Source: CAYPUT01 sp046541715
GTDB taxonomy: Bacteria; Spirochaetota; Spirochaetia; DSM-27196; PWMO01
Direction: 5' to 3'
DNA length: 64,000 nt
NCBI GenBank assembly: GCA_046541715.1
Contig: JBKHCS010000004.1
Coordinates: forward strand, 1 to 64,000
Positions 40,274 through 49,208 of the stretch are shown piece after piece; within the stretch, counting starts at the first letter, position 1; every line of letters starts with the position of its first letter. The notes below the pieces were generated by a model. That model had not been told where the DNA came from, ran no database searches, and worked only from the letters and a program-made list of their open reading frames with translations. Both the position numbers and the translations under genes were made by a program.

Positions 40274-41569
40274 ATGCACCAGTTGGCAGAAGAACTCAAC
40301 AAAACTCTCGGATCGGGCGCCGCGTATCGCCTACTCTCCGACTTTGGACGCCGGATCTACTTTCCCAAGGGCATCGTCGCCCAGTCGGCCGAGGCGCGGG
40401 AGCAGAGCTCGGAGTTCAACGCGACCGCGGGGCTCGCCCTTGCCTCCGGGGTTCCGATGACCCTACCGGCCCTCGACGCCCTGCTTCCGGGTATCTCGCC
40501 GAAGGAGAGTGTCGACTACGCACCGACCGGCGGGATAAAGGGCCTCCGGGAAGCCTGGAGAAAGGAGATTCTGAGGAAGAACCCGAGCTGCGACGAGAAG
40601 ACCTTCGGGCTTCCGGTCGTTACTCCGGGATTGACCGCCGGCATATCTCAACTAGCCGACCTGTTTATCGACGAAGGGGACGCCGTACTTCTTCCGGAGC
40701 TGTTCTGGGGAAACTACACCTTGATTTTCGCCCAGCGGCGGCAGGGGGAGATGATCCCCTTCCCCTTCTTCTCGGAAACCGGCGGTTTCAACCTCGAAGG
40801 GTTCCGACGAGCAGTCGAGAGTCTCGCCGACCGGGATAAGCTCCTGGTGCTCTTGAACTTTCCGAACAACCCCACCGGCTACACGCCGACCCCTGGTGAA
40901 GCGAGGGGAATCGTCGAGGTTCTTGCCGAACGGGGCGCCGCCGGCAAGGCGACCCTGGCAGTTTGCGACGACGCCTACTTCGGTCTGACCTACGAGGCCG
41001 AGAGCTTTACCGAATCGCTCTTCGGCCTCTTGGCGAAAGCTCAGGAGAACATCCTCGCGGTGAAGGTCGACGGTGCTACCAAGGAAGAGTTTGCCTGGGG
41101 GTTGAGGGTCGGGTTTCTGACCTTCGGAGGTACCGGCACCCCTCCGGAGGCACGGGACGCGCTGGCTACAAAGCTGACGGGGAGCCTGAGGGCGGCTATC
41201 TCCAACTCCAGCAACCTTGGTCAGCATCTGGTACTCCGGCTCCTTTCTGATCCGGACCATCAGAAGCAGAAGAAGGAGGTCCGGGAGATTCTGGAAAAGC
41301 GCTACCGAAAAGTCCGGACTATTATCGCCGAGATGCCCGGGGACACCGGCTTAAGTCCCCTCCCCTTCAATTCGGGATACTTCATGGCCTTTCGGTGTGA
41401 GGGGATCTCCCCGGAGGAGCTCCGAAAGGCCCTGCTGCGGAAGGGCGTCGGGACTATTTCCCTCGGAAGCGACATTCTTCGGGTAGCGTACGCCGCCGTG
41501 GACGAGGAACTTCTCCCGGAAATCTATTCGAGGATTTTTGCCGCGGCAAAGGAGCTGCGGAAGGGGTAG
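40274..41569 (+). CDS. Class I/II aminotransferase
   Basis: A 431-residue PLP-dependent aminotransferase, fold type I. NFPNNPTGY carries the conserved NPTG, DDAYFGL the PLP-contacting Asp/Tyr, and VDGATKEEFAWG the Schiff-base Lys; the carboxylate-binding Arg is probably in ILRVAYA near the end. The N-terminus (FGRRIYFPKGIVAQSAEA) matches a family acting on aromatic or branched substrates, but the amino acid cannot be stated. Single-gene unit with a good promoter five bases from its ATG, hence probably leaderless. Confidence 0.88.
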   Translation: MHQLAEELNKTLGSGAAYRLLSDFGRRIYFPKGIVAQSAEAREQSSEFNATAGLALASGVPMTLPALDALLPGISPKESVDYAPTGGIKGLREAWRKEILRKNPSCDEKTFGLPVVTPGLTAGISQLADLFIDEGDAVLLPELFWGNYTLIFAQRRQGEMIPFPFFSETGGFNLEGFRRAVESLADRDKLLVLLNFPNNPTGYTPTPGEARGIVEVLAERGAAGKATLAVCDDAYFGLTYEAESFTESLFGLLAKAQENILAVKVDGATKEEFAWGLRVGFLTFGGTGTPPEARDALATKLTGSLRAAISNSSNLGQHLVLRLLSDPDHQKQKKEVREILEKRYRKVRTIIAEMPGDTGLSPLPFNSGYFMAFRCEGISPEELRKALLRKGVGTISLGSDILRVAYAAVDEELLPEIYSRIFAAAKELRKG

Positions 41570-41575
41570 TCAGGG

Positions 41576-42061
41576 TTACCTGTCTACCAGGTAGCGTCCC
41601 ATTTCGGAGACTTCCTTCATCTTCTTGAACACCGGCGTCTCGAATTTGTGCGCCTCCGAGTCGATCTCCACTACCTTCTGAAAGAGCGCGTTCAGAAGGT
41701 CCGACAGGATATTCAGGTTGGAGGCGAAATTGTTTACCGCCATCTCCCGGATTACCCGGTCGGTGCCGGCGCTCCCGGGGCCACCGCTCAAGCGGCTCCT
41801 GAGATGGGGGGCGACCTCCTTGCGAGCCACGTGGACAAACCGCGCGACGGCGACGATGCGCTCGTAGAGCTCGTCGAAGTGGTAGCCCTGGAGACGGAAA
41901 TGGCTCGATTTCTCGGTGAGACTCTCGATAAGGTCCCAGGTCCGGGTGTCGATCGAGATTCCGGTAAAGGCCTGCCGTAGGTACCGGTTGTTGATATTCG
42001 CGTTAAAATGCGCGTCTATCCGGTCGATGAGTGCGAAGACTTCGCTATCCTTAACCTGCAT
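41576..42061 (-). CDS. Protein of unknown function
   Basis: A 161-residue, mainly helical soluble protein without recognised domain. It follows the radical SAM gene with a two-base gap, so the two are co-transcribed. Features: an acidic amphipathic start (VKDSEVFALIDRIDAHFN) and a helical end (LNILSDLLNALFQKVVEID). No Cys pairs and no signal. Confidence 0.65.
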   Translation of the reverse strand: MQVKDSEVFALIDRIDAHFNANINNRYLRQAFTGISIDTRTWDLIESLTEKSSHFRLQGYHFDELYERIVAVARFVHVARKEVAPHLRSRLSGGPGSAGTDRVIREMAVNNFASNLNILSDLLNALFQKVVEIDSEAHKFETPVFKKMKEVSEMGRYLVDR

Positions 42062-42063
42062 TG

Positions 42064-42984
42064 CTATTCCTTATGGTATCGCGATCCTTGGAAGACTCCA
42101 AGAGCCTCCATCCGAGTTTCCACATCTCGGTAGAACTGCTGCTTTTCGATATGCTCCTTCGGTGCAAGCCGAATCCGCGGATCGCTGTCGCAGGTAAGCC
42201 GCATGATAATCACATCCTTCGGTAGCAGTTGAAGTGCCTCGACCACGTAGGCGAGGTGCCTTTCCCGGGAGGGCACCGTAACTTCCCCGGCGTAATAATC
42301 GTGTGCCAGGGCGGCATCGGCCGTTACGTGGACATTATGAATCTTAATGCCCTCGGGATGAAAGCGATTCACGTAGGATATCGTAGAAAGACATTCCTTC
42401 ATCCCTTCTCCCGGCAGGCCGAACATCACGTGAACCGCAACCTTAACGCCGGCACCGCGCAAGAGGCGGAAGGCCTCTTCGAACTCCGCGAGCCCGTGCC
42501 GCCGGTTTACCCGGCGGAGGGTGTCTTCGTCCGCCGATTGAAGGCCCAACTCTACCCAGACGTCCCGGCGGGCCGTTCGGTAAGAAGATAGAAGGTCGAC
42601 GACGGCGGGGTCGATACAGTCGGGACGGGTCGACACGACGAGCTCCCGGAAGGGGGCGGCCGAGAGGCCCTCGTCGTAGAGCTTCTTTAGGGCCCCGACC
42701 GTACCGTGGGTTCCTGAGTAGGCCTGGAAGTAGAGGAGGAACTGTTCGGCCTTGTAACGGCGCCGGAGAAACGCCGTCCCCCGGGCGATTTGACCGGCGA
42801 GACTCTCGGCCGGATCGACGAAGGCCGCTCGACCCGCCGTGGCGCCGCAATAGCGGCAGCCGGAGCCGGGGGAATTGTCGCTCCGGTGGGGACAACCTAA
42901 GCCGGCGTCCACGGGTACCCGGTAGACCGGTCCGCCGTACTGGCCGCGAAGGTAGGTCGAGTATCGAAGAAAGGGTGCTTTCAC
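42064..42984 (-). CDS. YhcC-type radical SAM protein (TIGR01212 family)
   Basis: A 306-residue radical SAM enzyme with the family's spaced cluster motif Cys31-x11-Cys43-x2-Cys46 (GCPHRSDNSPGSGCRYC). Other family features are YGGPVYRVPVD before the cluster, LYFQAYSGTHG, the WVELGLQSADEDTL segment and VHVMFGLPGEG. Reaction unknown. The GTG at 42984 gives the right N-terminus; upstream open frame is shadow. It is divergent from the lipoprotein gene at 43078. Confidence 0.88.
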   Translation of the reverse strand: MKAPFLRYSTYLRGQYGGPVYRVPVDAGLGCPHRSDNSPGSGCRYCGATAGRAAFVDPAESLAGQIARGTAFLRRRYKAEQFLLYFQAYSGTHGTVGALKKLYDEGLSAAPFRELVVSTRPDCIDPAVVDLLSSYRTARRDVWVELGLQSADEDTLRRVNRRHGLAEFEEAFRLLRGAGVKVAVHVMFGLPGEGMKECLSTISYVNRFHPEGIKIHNVHVTADAALAHDYYAGEVTVPSRERHLAYVVEALQLLPKDVIIMRLTCDSDPRIRLAPKEHIEKQQFYRDVETRMEALGVFQGSRYHKE

Positions 42985-43037
42985 GCCGCTTTCCGAGTCT
43001 ATCGGCTTTTGACTCTCCGGAGAAGCAAAAAAGCACG

Positions 43038-43067
43038 TTGACTCGGTACTCCCGAGAGACCTAAGAT
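43038..43067 (+). promoter_or_regulatory. Promoter of solute-binding-like lipoprotein gene
   Basis: TTGACT (43038-43043), 18-bp spacer, TAAGAT (43062-43067), ten bases to the GTG at 43078. The ATG at 43066 falls inside this -10 box, which argues for the GTG start. Confidence 0.45.
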
Positions 43068-43077
43068 GCGGCCCAAC

Positions 43078-44313
43078 GTGAAGCATCGTTTCTTTGGGTT
43101 TTCGCTCGTTATACTGGTCTTCTCTCTGGTGGGATGTGCCTCCCGGACGCAGGAGATTCGCGTGTGGACCGACCGCATCGAGTTGGTTACCCACTCCGAG
43201 CTCTTCAACGTCGGAGATTACGGCTTCTACGCGGTGGTCGAATACGTCCCGTCGCCGGCGGAGGCGCTGGAACAGAGAGCCGATCGGCCGGATGTTATCG
43301 TCGCCGACTATCTCGGAAGCAGCGAGGTAATGGAGTCGTTCTTAGTCCTCGACCGGCGGTTCCGGCGGTTCTCTCCGGATAGCCGTGACGTCTACGACGA
43401 TCTTCTGTCGCATGGCCGGCTGAGAGGGAGACAGCGCCTCTATCCCATCTCCTTCGATCTGCCGGGGGTTCTCTCTTTGGCCGAGACGGCGGAAGAGCTA
43501 CCGGATTTTACAATCGATATCGACGAGCTCCGGGAGCGAGGGGGGGCCTTCAACCAGACGGAATCCGGCCGTCTTACCCGACTCGGGTACTCGCCGAGAT
43601 GGTCCCGGGAGTTTCTCTACACGTTGGTCCGGATGCTTGGCGTCAGATTCTTCGAAGGACCCGAGGGGCTTCCCGAATGGGACGGAGCCGAGTTGCAAAG
43701 CGCCGTCGAGCACGCCAGGGAATGGATCGAAGAGACCAACCAAGGGCTCGAGGCGGAGAGGATGTTCCAAGAGCAATACCTCTACGACCCGATGCCGCAG
43801 TTGGTCCTCCGGGAACGGGTTCTGTTTTCCTACATCCGGGCATCGGACTTCTTCTCCATGCCGGAAACCCGGCGACGGAATTTCGACATACGATGGCTTT
43901 CCCGAGACGGAAAGATTCCCGTTCTGGAATCGATGGTCTTTGCCGGAGTGGTCGCGGACTCTCGAAACAAACAGGCCTCCCTGGAGTTCGTATCCTGGCT
44001 GGCGTCTGCGGAGACCCACCGGGAGATACTGGTTAACGCCGAAAAGCGCAGACTCGGTTCCTTTGGGGTATTAGGAGGTTTCTCGGCGCACCGAGAGACG
44101 AACGAGTGGTTCCTTCCGGAGCTCTACCCTTCGCTCCTCGGCATAATGCCGCCCGGAGAGACCCTCTCGTTCCCGGGAACGGTGCCGGATAGCTGGGACC
44201 TCCTGAAGGCCCAGGTCGTAGAGCCATGGTTATCCCGGGCTATCGATGGCCACCCAGGCCTTGGGTCTCTCGACAGCCTCGTCGAAAGCTGGATGCTACA
44301 GAAGGGCGACTAG
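43078..44313 (+). CDS. Solute-binding-protein-like lipoprotein
   Basis: A 411-residue lipoprotein: MKHRFFGFSLVILVFSLVGC with the lipidated Cys20. The mature part has the general layout of family 1 extracellular solute-binding proteins (PDVIVADYLG, YPISFDLPGVL, a long helical second lobe, EFVSWLASAE, and PSLLGIMPPGE), but it is divergent. The next gene is a sugar-type ABC ATPase, which suggests a role in carbohydrate uptake; no permease genes are nearby. GTG 43078 gives a compact signal peptide and fits the promoter better than the ATG at 43066. Confidence 0.72.
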   Translation: MKHRFFGFSLVILVFSLVGCASRTQEIRVWTDRIELVTHSELFNVGDYGFYAVVEYVPSPAEALEQRADRPDVIVADYLGSSEVMESFLVLDRRFRRFSPDSRDVYDDLLSHGRLRGRQRLYPISFDLPGVLSLAETAEELPDFTIDIDELRERGGAFNQTESGRLTRLGYSPRWSREFLYTLVRMLGVRFFEGPEGLPEWDGAELQSAVEHAREWIEETNQGLEAERMFQEQYLYDPMPQLVLRERVLFSYIRASDFFSMPETRRRNFDIRWLSRDGKIPVLESMVFAGVVADSRNKQASLEFVSWLASAETHREILVNAEKRRLGSFGVLGGFSAHRETNEWFLPELYPSLLGIMPPGETLSFPGTVPDSWDLLKAQVVEPWLSRAIDGHPGLGSLDSLVESWMLQKGD

Positions 44314-44387
44314 CCTTCCGCGTTTGACAAGTGTCGCCTCTCGCCGTAGGATAAAGGCCATAATATAACCCCTCGTGGAGGTACCCT

Positions 44388-45518
44388 ATGGCTACGGTCG
44401 AACTCAAGAACATCACAAAGATCTATGACGGCGACGTACTGGCCGTCAAAGACGCAAACATCACGATCCAGGACAAGGAATTCGTGGTTCTCGTCGGGCC
44501 TTCCGGCTGCGGAAAGACGACGACCCTCCGGATGGTCGCCGGCTTGGAGGACATTTCCAGCGGTGAGCTCTACATCGACGGCAAACTCGTCAACGACATT
44601 CCCCCGAAGGACCGGGATATCGCGATGGTCTTTCAGAACTACGCCCTCTATCCCCACATGACGGTCTACGACAATATGGCCTTTGGTCTCAAGATCCGGA
44701 AGTTCAGCAAGGAAGAGATCAAGGAGCGGGTCGACAAAGCCGCCAAGATTCTGGACATCGGGGAGCTTCTTCACCGAAAGCCGAAGGCCCTCTCCGGCGG
44801 TCAGCGACAACGTGTCGCCGTCGGCCGGGCGATCGTTCGTCAGCCGAAGGTCTTCCTCTTCGACGAGCCGCTTTCGAACCTCGACGCCAAGCTCCGGGTT
44901 CAGATGCGGGCCGAAATTTCGGGCCTCCATCATCGCCTCCAGGCAACCATGATCTACGTTACCCACGACCAGGTCGAAGCGATGACCATGGGTGACAAGA
45001 TCGTCGTCATGAAGGACGGGCTCATCCAGCAGATAGGCGATCCGCTTACCCTTTACAATTCTCCGGTCAACCGCTTCGTTGCCGGTTTTATCGGGTCGCC
45101 TCCGATGAACTTCATCACCGTGCAGATCGACAAAGAAGGCAACAAGGTTGTCGCGAAGGAAGACCGGTTCTCCCTCGACCTCGAGGAGGGCGCCGCCAAA
45201 AAGGTCCAGAACCATATTGGAAAACAGGTAGTCCTCGGGATTCGTCCGGAAGACCTGCGATACGACGACAAGGCGAAAGAGGGCACCTTTATTCCGGCAA
45301 ACGTCGAGGTCATCGAGCCCCTTGGTGCGGAGACCCATCTCTACGTCAGCACCGGGAGCCACCAGTTTATCGCCCGGATCAACCCTAACGTCGATCTCGA
45401 GGTTGGAGACGAGGCGCGGTTCGTCCCGGAGATGGAAAAAATAACCTTCTTCGACATGGACACCGAAGTCGCTATCGGACGCGAGGAAGAAGCGCCACAG
45501 ACGGCTTCGACCTCCTAA
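44388..45518 (+). CDS. Sugar ABC transporter ATP-binding protein (MsmK/UgpC/MalK type)
   Basis: A 376-residue cytoplasmic ATPase for CUT1-type carbohydrate importers. Walker A is GPSGCGKTT (37-45), signature LSGGQ (135-139), Walker B FLFDEP (156-161), switch His193; the C-terminal MOP-like regulatory domain with GIRPEDL is present. Such ATPases can serve several permeases; here none is adjacent, so a shared role like MsmK is plausible (inference). GGAGG precedes the ATG, and a strong terminator follows. Upstream is a solute-binding-like lipoprotein. Confidence 0.94.
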   Translation: MATVELKNITKIYDGDVLAVKDANITIQDKEFVVLVGPSGCGKTTTLRMVAGLEDISSGELYIDGKLVNDIPPKDRDIAMVFQNYALYPHMTVYDNMAFGLKIRKFSKEEIKERVDKAAKILDIGELLHRKPKALSGGQRQRVAVGRAIVRQPKVFLFDEPLSNLDAKLRVQMRAEISGLHHRLQATMIYVTHDQVEAMTMGDKIVVMKDGLIQQIGDPLTLYNSPVNRFVAGFIGSPPMNFITVQIDKEGNKVVAKEDRFSLDLEEGAAKKVQNHIGKQVVLGIRPEDLRYDDKAKEGTFIPANVEVIEPLGAETHLYVSTGSHQFIARINPNVDLEVGDEARFVPEMEKITFFDMDTEVAIGREEEAPQTASTS

Positions 45519-45558
45519 CAGCTAACAGAGAGACTCGTAACAGAGACTAGTACCCAGA

Positions 45559-45586
45559 GCGCCGGGGTCAGACCCGGCGCTTTTTT
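45559..45586 (+). terminator. Intrinsic terminator after the ABC ATPase gene
   Basis: GCGCCGGG, loop GTCAGA, CCCGGCGC, then TTTTTT (45581-45586). Perfect 8-bp GC stem, 40 bases after the stop codon. Confidence 0.92.
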
Positions 45587-45645
45587 CGTGGTACCGGCTC
45601 TTCCGAAACGGCGAAAAGACGGAACTTCGGGATACCTATCGACTA

Positions 45646-45674
45646 TTGCCATTTTACCCCGGGTACCTTATAAT
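45646..45674 (+). promoter_or_regulatory. Promoter of MCP-like/cheD operon, leaderless geometry
   Basis: TTGCCA (45646-45651), 17-bp spacer, consensus TATAAT (45669-45674), eight bases to the ATG at 45683. The best promoter match in the window. Confidence 0.7.
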
Positions 45675-45682
45675 CTAAAACC

Positions 45683-47473
45683 ATGCAAAGCGCCAAAATC
45701 TCTATGGCACATGATTTGGTTGGTGCCTTGGAGCTGCTGACGGGTCACACCGAGGAAATATTCTTGCGCTTGGGAGATCAGCTTCCGACGCTGATCGACG
45801 AAATGCGCAAGAGCCTCGAGCAGTCGCGCCACTTCTCCGAATGCCTCCGTGCTTCCGACGAAGGATGCGGGGAAGAGACGCGGATCGGCGCTATCCTCCG
45901 GGAAACCCAGCAGGCGATAGACGCCGGCTCGGAGAAGTTCCTATTGCTGCATCGGCGCGACGAAAAGCTCTTTCAGAACTTGGATCGTCAAATCGAGCGG
46001 CTCTCGGATCTCGAGGGACTCATCGGCAATATCCGGGAAGACTCGATTGAGATGGAGCTGGTGTCGCTAAACGCGATGACCGTCGCCCTGAAGGCCGGGC
46101 AAGCCGGCCGGGCCTTCTCGTATATCACCGAGGAGCTAAAGCGCCTCTCCACCCAGACGATAGCCCTGACCGAAACCATCACCGAACGAGGGGATCGGCT
46201 GTTAAAGGACTTCTATACCTTCCGCTCGTCGGTCCAAGAGGTCAAGGAGTTTCAGGAACAGCTCTTCGAGAACTTCCAACGGCGCCTGGAGGAGAGCTTT
46301 AACGAGTTCAACGCGGGGATTGTCTCGATTGCCGGGGTTTTGCGGGAGATAAGCGACAACTCGGCAAAGCTCCAGCCACCCTTGATGCGGATAATGCAGG
46401 AAGTCCAGGTCCAGGATATCGTCAAACAGTCGGTGGATCACGTTATCCTTTCCCTGCGGGAGATCCACGAAGACCCGCAAGAGAGCAGCGTCGAGGCGCA
46501 TCTCGACGAGCTTTCGTTTTACAAGCTGCTACCGAACCTCTGCAGCGTCCTCCTTGACGACATCAAGGAAAAGATCGTCTCCAGCCTCGCGGTATTCCGG
46601 GAACAGACCGGAAAACTCAAGAACCACATGGAAGACGTCGAGTCGCAGCGCCGAAGCTTTGTCAGCCGGGTGATAGAAGAAGACACCGGCGAAGGAGGAA
46701 ACCTTTCGGCCATCTTCGACCGGTCTTCGTCGATGCTGGAGCAGCTCCTCCAAGATCTCGGCCGCTCGATTACGATGAAGCGGTCGATCACGGACCACAG
46801 CGCCCGCCTCTTGAAGGAGGTGCGGTACCTCGAGGAGGACTTTCGCTCCTTCACCAGCCTGATCACACGATTCCACAACATCGACGTCGCCTCGCGAATC
46901 GAGGTTGCGAAGCAGTCGGTCCTCCAGCGGATGGCCGGAACCGTAGAGGAGATGACGGGCTTGACCCGCCGGATCGAGACCGATGTAAACACCAGCCTCG
47001 ACTCGACGAAGGAGTTTATCGGCAGCACGAGCAAGACCATAAGCGAGTATCAGGCGGTCTTTGTCGGCGAAGAGTCCTTCGTCGAGAGCTTTCAACAGGA
47101 GATTCAGGACAAGTATCAGCAGCTCTTCTCGGCCAAAGGGGAGCTGACGGACGCCGTCGGAGGGTTTTCCCTCTTCACCGAGCGCTTTCTCGATCTGTTC
47201 CGGTCGACAACCGTCGACCTCGAGCGTCTCGAGCAGCTCCTGCAGGATATTCAGAACATCAAGGGCAGCCTTGGCGAGCTCCGCCTCCAGGCGGAAGATG
47301 AGATTCGGCAGCTTCTCGAGAGCAAAGGTCTCGAAAGCTGGGAGATAGAGAGTCAGCGCCTCCAGGAATTGATCGAGCGCTTCACTATCTTTACCCACAA
47401 ACAAACCGCCGGAGAGTTGGCGGGATTCGAAGTAGAAGCAGGAACCGATTCGGGAGAAGTAACGCTCTTCTGA
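45683..47473 (+). CDS. Soluble methyl-accepting chemotaxis-like protein
   Basis: A 596-residue, almost entirely helical coiled-coil protein without membrane segment or sensor domain. Residues about 118-156 (MELVSLNAMTVALKAGQAGR followed by AFSYITEEL) are a degenerate version of the MCP signalling tip, where canonical receptors read [25 protein letters not shown]. The tip lies near the N-terminus, and a long second coiled coil follows. It may bind CheA/CheW weakly or act as a scaffold. The gene is followed by cheD, 14 bases on. The last five residues, EVTLF, closely match those of CheD (EVTFF). ATG 45683 sits eight bases from the -10 box. Confidence 0.75.
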   Translation: MQSAKISMAHDLVGALELLTGHTEEIFLRLGDQLPTLIDEMRKSLEQSRHFSECLRASDEGCGEETRIGAILRETQQAIDAGSEKFLLLHRRDEKLFQNLDRQIERLSDLEGLIGNIREDSIEMELVSLNAMTVALKAGQAGRAFSYITEELKRLSTQTIALTETITERGDRLLKDFYTFRSSVQEVKEFQEQLFENFQRRLEESFNEFNAGIVSIAGVLREISDNSAKLQPPLMRIMQEVQVQDIVKQSVDHVILSLREIHEDPQESSVEAHLDELSFYKLLPNLCSVLLDDIKEKIVSSLAVFREQTGKLKNHMEDVESQRRSFVSRVIEEDTGEGGNLSAIFDRSSSMLEQLLQDLGRSITMKRSITDHSARLLKEVRYLEEDFRSFTSLITRFHNIDVASRIEVAKQSVLQRMAGTVEEMTGLTRRIETDVNTSLDSTKEFIGSTSKTISEYQAVFVGEESFVESFQQEIQDKYQQLFSAKGELTDAVGGFSLFTERFLDLFRSTTVDLERLEQLLQDIQNIKGSLGELRLQAEDEIRQLLESKGLESWEIESQRLQELIERFTIFTHKQTAGELAGFEVEAGTDSGEVTLF

Positions 47474-47487
47474 CGGCGGGTAACAGG

Positions 47488-48075
47488 GTGTATCAGCATT
47501 ATCACAACAAGTTCCAGCGAAACGTCTCCATTATCCATCCCGGGGAGTACTACGCGACCCGGGAGCACAGCATCATATCGACCGTCTTAGGCAGTTGTGT
47601 CGCCGTGGCGCTCTATGATCCGAAAAACCGCTTTGCCGGGTTGAATCACTTCATGCTTCCCGGGCGCCTGGGACCTAACAATCTCGCCGGGTCGGACACC
47701 GGAAAGTACGGTATCTTCGCGATGGAGTTTCTGGTCAACGAGATGATAAAGCTCGGCGCGAAGAAAGGCGACCTGGTGGCGAAAGTCTTCGGCGGCGGCC
47801 ATGTTCTAAACCGAACCGTCGACAACGGCGGCTCGATTCCGTCGAGCAACGTGACCTTCGCGTTCGAGTATCTTCGGACCGAGGGAATCAAGGTGCAAAG
47901 CTCCGATGTCGGAGGGACCATTGCCCGGAAGATCTTTCTCGAGCCGGAGACCTTTAAGGTGTGGCTCAAGCGGATTACCGGAAAGCTGATCGTCGACGTC
48001 GAGCAGGAAGAGAAGGAGTACCTGGAGAAGCTCAAGAAACCGGCAAAGCCGGCGGAAGAGGTTACCTTCTTCTAG
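47488..48075 (+). CDS. cheD: Chemoreceptor glutamine deamidase CheD
   Basis: Deamidates glutamines of chemoreceptors and in many bacteria partners with CheC. The 195-residue protein has the catalytic Cys37 in LGSCV and His54 in GLNHFMLP; Ser31 stands where Thermotoga CheD has the third catalytic residue Thr21. FGGGHVL and the GTIARKIF segment are also typical. A C-terminal extension of about 35 residues, rich in Lys/Glu/Pro, ends in EVTFF, like the upstream receptor-like protein. GTG start at 47488, no strong ribosome site. Its stop overlaps that of the convergent fecR-like gene. Confidence 0.93.
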   Translation: MYQHYHNKFQRNVSIIHPGEYYATREHSIISTVLGSCVAVALYDPKNRFAGLNHFMLPGRLGPNNLAGSDTGKYGIFAMEFLVNEMIKLGAKKGDLVAKVFGGGHVLNRTVDNGGSIPSSNVTFAFEYLRTEGIKVQSSDVGGTIARKIFLEPETFKVWLKRITGKLIVDVEQEEKEYLEKLKKPAKPAEEVTFF

Positions 48076-49208
48076 TTCCCGAAGGGGTCGGACCGGAAGA
48101 ACTCATCCGGGTCGGTAAAGCTGTCTTCCGAAAAGGTCGACTCGCCGGTTTCGGTGGGTACGCTCCCGGCGTTCCGTACGGCGTAGAGCCGGAAGATATA
48201 CCGGACGGTCTGCATCCGTCTCGCGAGCACCCGGCGATCCCGCCGGAAATCGGCGAGGAACTCCCCGACGGTCCTGCCGTCCGCCATAGGACGGCCGGCG
48301 GCACCGGGAGGCAGGTTGGCTTCCAACTCCGCAAGCCGGTAGTAGACTCGCTCGAAGACAACAAGGACCCGCCGAAGCCGCAGAAGCTCGGCGATAATTT
48401 CGCGTTTCTCCCGAAGCTGCTCGGCCCGGCTCCCGACGATTCCCCGGCGATCCTCCTGCATCCATTTGTCGAGGACCGCCCGATTCTCGAGGAGGTCCCG
48501 GTAGGCCTGGTTGAATCGGCCCCGGAGCTCGTAGTAACGGCCGGAGTAATACCGGAGGACCCTCAAGGGACTCCCTCGGAAGGCTTCGATTCTCTCTTCG
48601 AGCCACTCCCGGCGAAAAGTTTCGATATCGCTCACGGCGATCGGAATATTCCGGAACCGGCCGTCGAAACCCCGCTCGACCGCTTGGTTCGGCATGGCAA
48701 AAAGGGTCCCTCCGTCTTCGACCCGGCAGACGACCCGTCCCTCGGAGGCGGTTACCAAGAGGTCGCCGTTTATGCCGACGGCAACGTCGAATTCGGTTCC
48801 CCGCACTCCCATGATCGCACCTTGGGTTCGCACTTCTAGCTCGCTCTCCCCGAGAAGCCGGGTAACATTGAGGCTGACGGTACCGGCGAGGAGCTCGATA
48901 CCACCTCGCTGGTTGCTTTGGAGGGAGGAAATGTCGAGATAAAAGGAAGAGGCGGGATGCACCCGGATCGTGGCGTCTATTCCCGTCGCCGGATCGATCG
49001 CCACCTCTACAAAATCGGCCGCTCCGGTTGTTACCTGATCGTAGTTCAGAAGGCGCGTACCAAAATCGACGGGGTCGTCAAGAGCGGTTCCCCGGCGAAT
49101 AAGCCCCGGGCTCCCTTCGACGTAGACGACCTCGCCCACGGGGTCTTCGGTAGAAAAGGCGAGGAGAGCAGGTAGCAGCAGCAAGGCCGAGAGTAAGAGC
49201 GGTTTCAT
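48072..49208 (-). CDS. FecR-domain secreted/periplasmic protein
   Basis: A 378-residue exported protein: signal peptide (MKPLLLSALLLLPALLAFS), then a FecR-type domain (about 40-180) with the hallmark stretch VRTQGAIMGVRGTEFDV, then a long Arg-rich helical region (about 190-340) and an acidic tail. FecR domains occur in envelope sensors and in proteins binding the cell wall; there is no membrane anchor or sigma factor partner here. It is the last of three coupled minus-strand genes; the ATG overlaps the upstream stop (ATGA). Confidence 0.85.
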   Translation of the reverse strand: MKPLLLSALLLLPALLAFSTEDPVGEVVYVEGSPGLIRRGTALDDPVDFGTRLLNYDQVTTGAADFVEVAIDPATGIDATIRVHPASSFYLDISSLQSNQRGGIELLAGTVSLNVTRLLGESELEVRTQGAIMGVRGTEFDVAVGINGDLLVTASEGRVVCRVEDGGTLFAMPNQAVERGFDGRFRNIPIAVSDIETFRREWLEERIEAFRGSPLRVLRYYSGRYYELRGRFNQAYRDLLENRAVLDKWMQEDRRGIVGSRAEQLREKREIIAELLRLRRVLVVFERVYYRLAELEANLPPGAAGRPMADGRTVGEFLADFRRDRRVLARRMQTVRYIFRLYAVRNAGSVPTETGESTFSEDSFTDPDEFFRSDPFGN

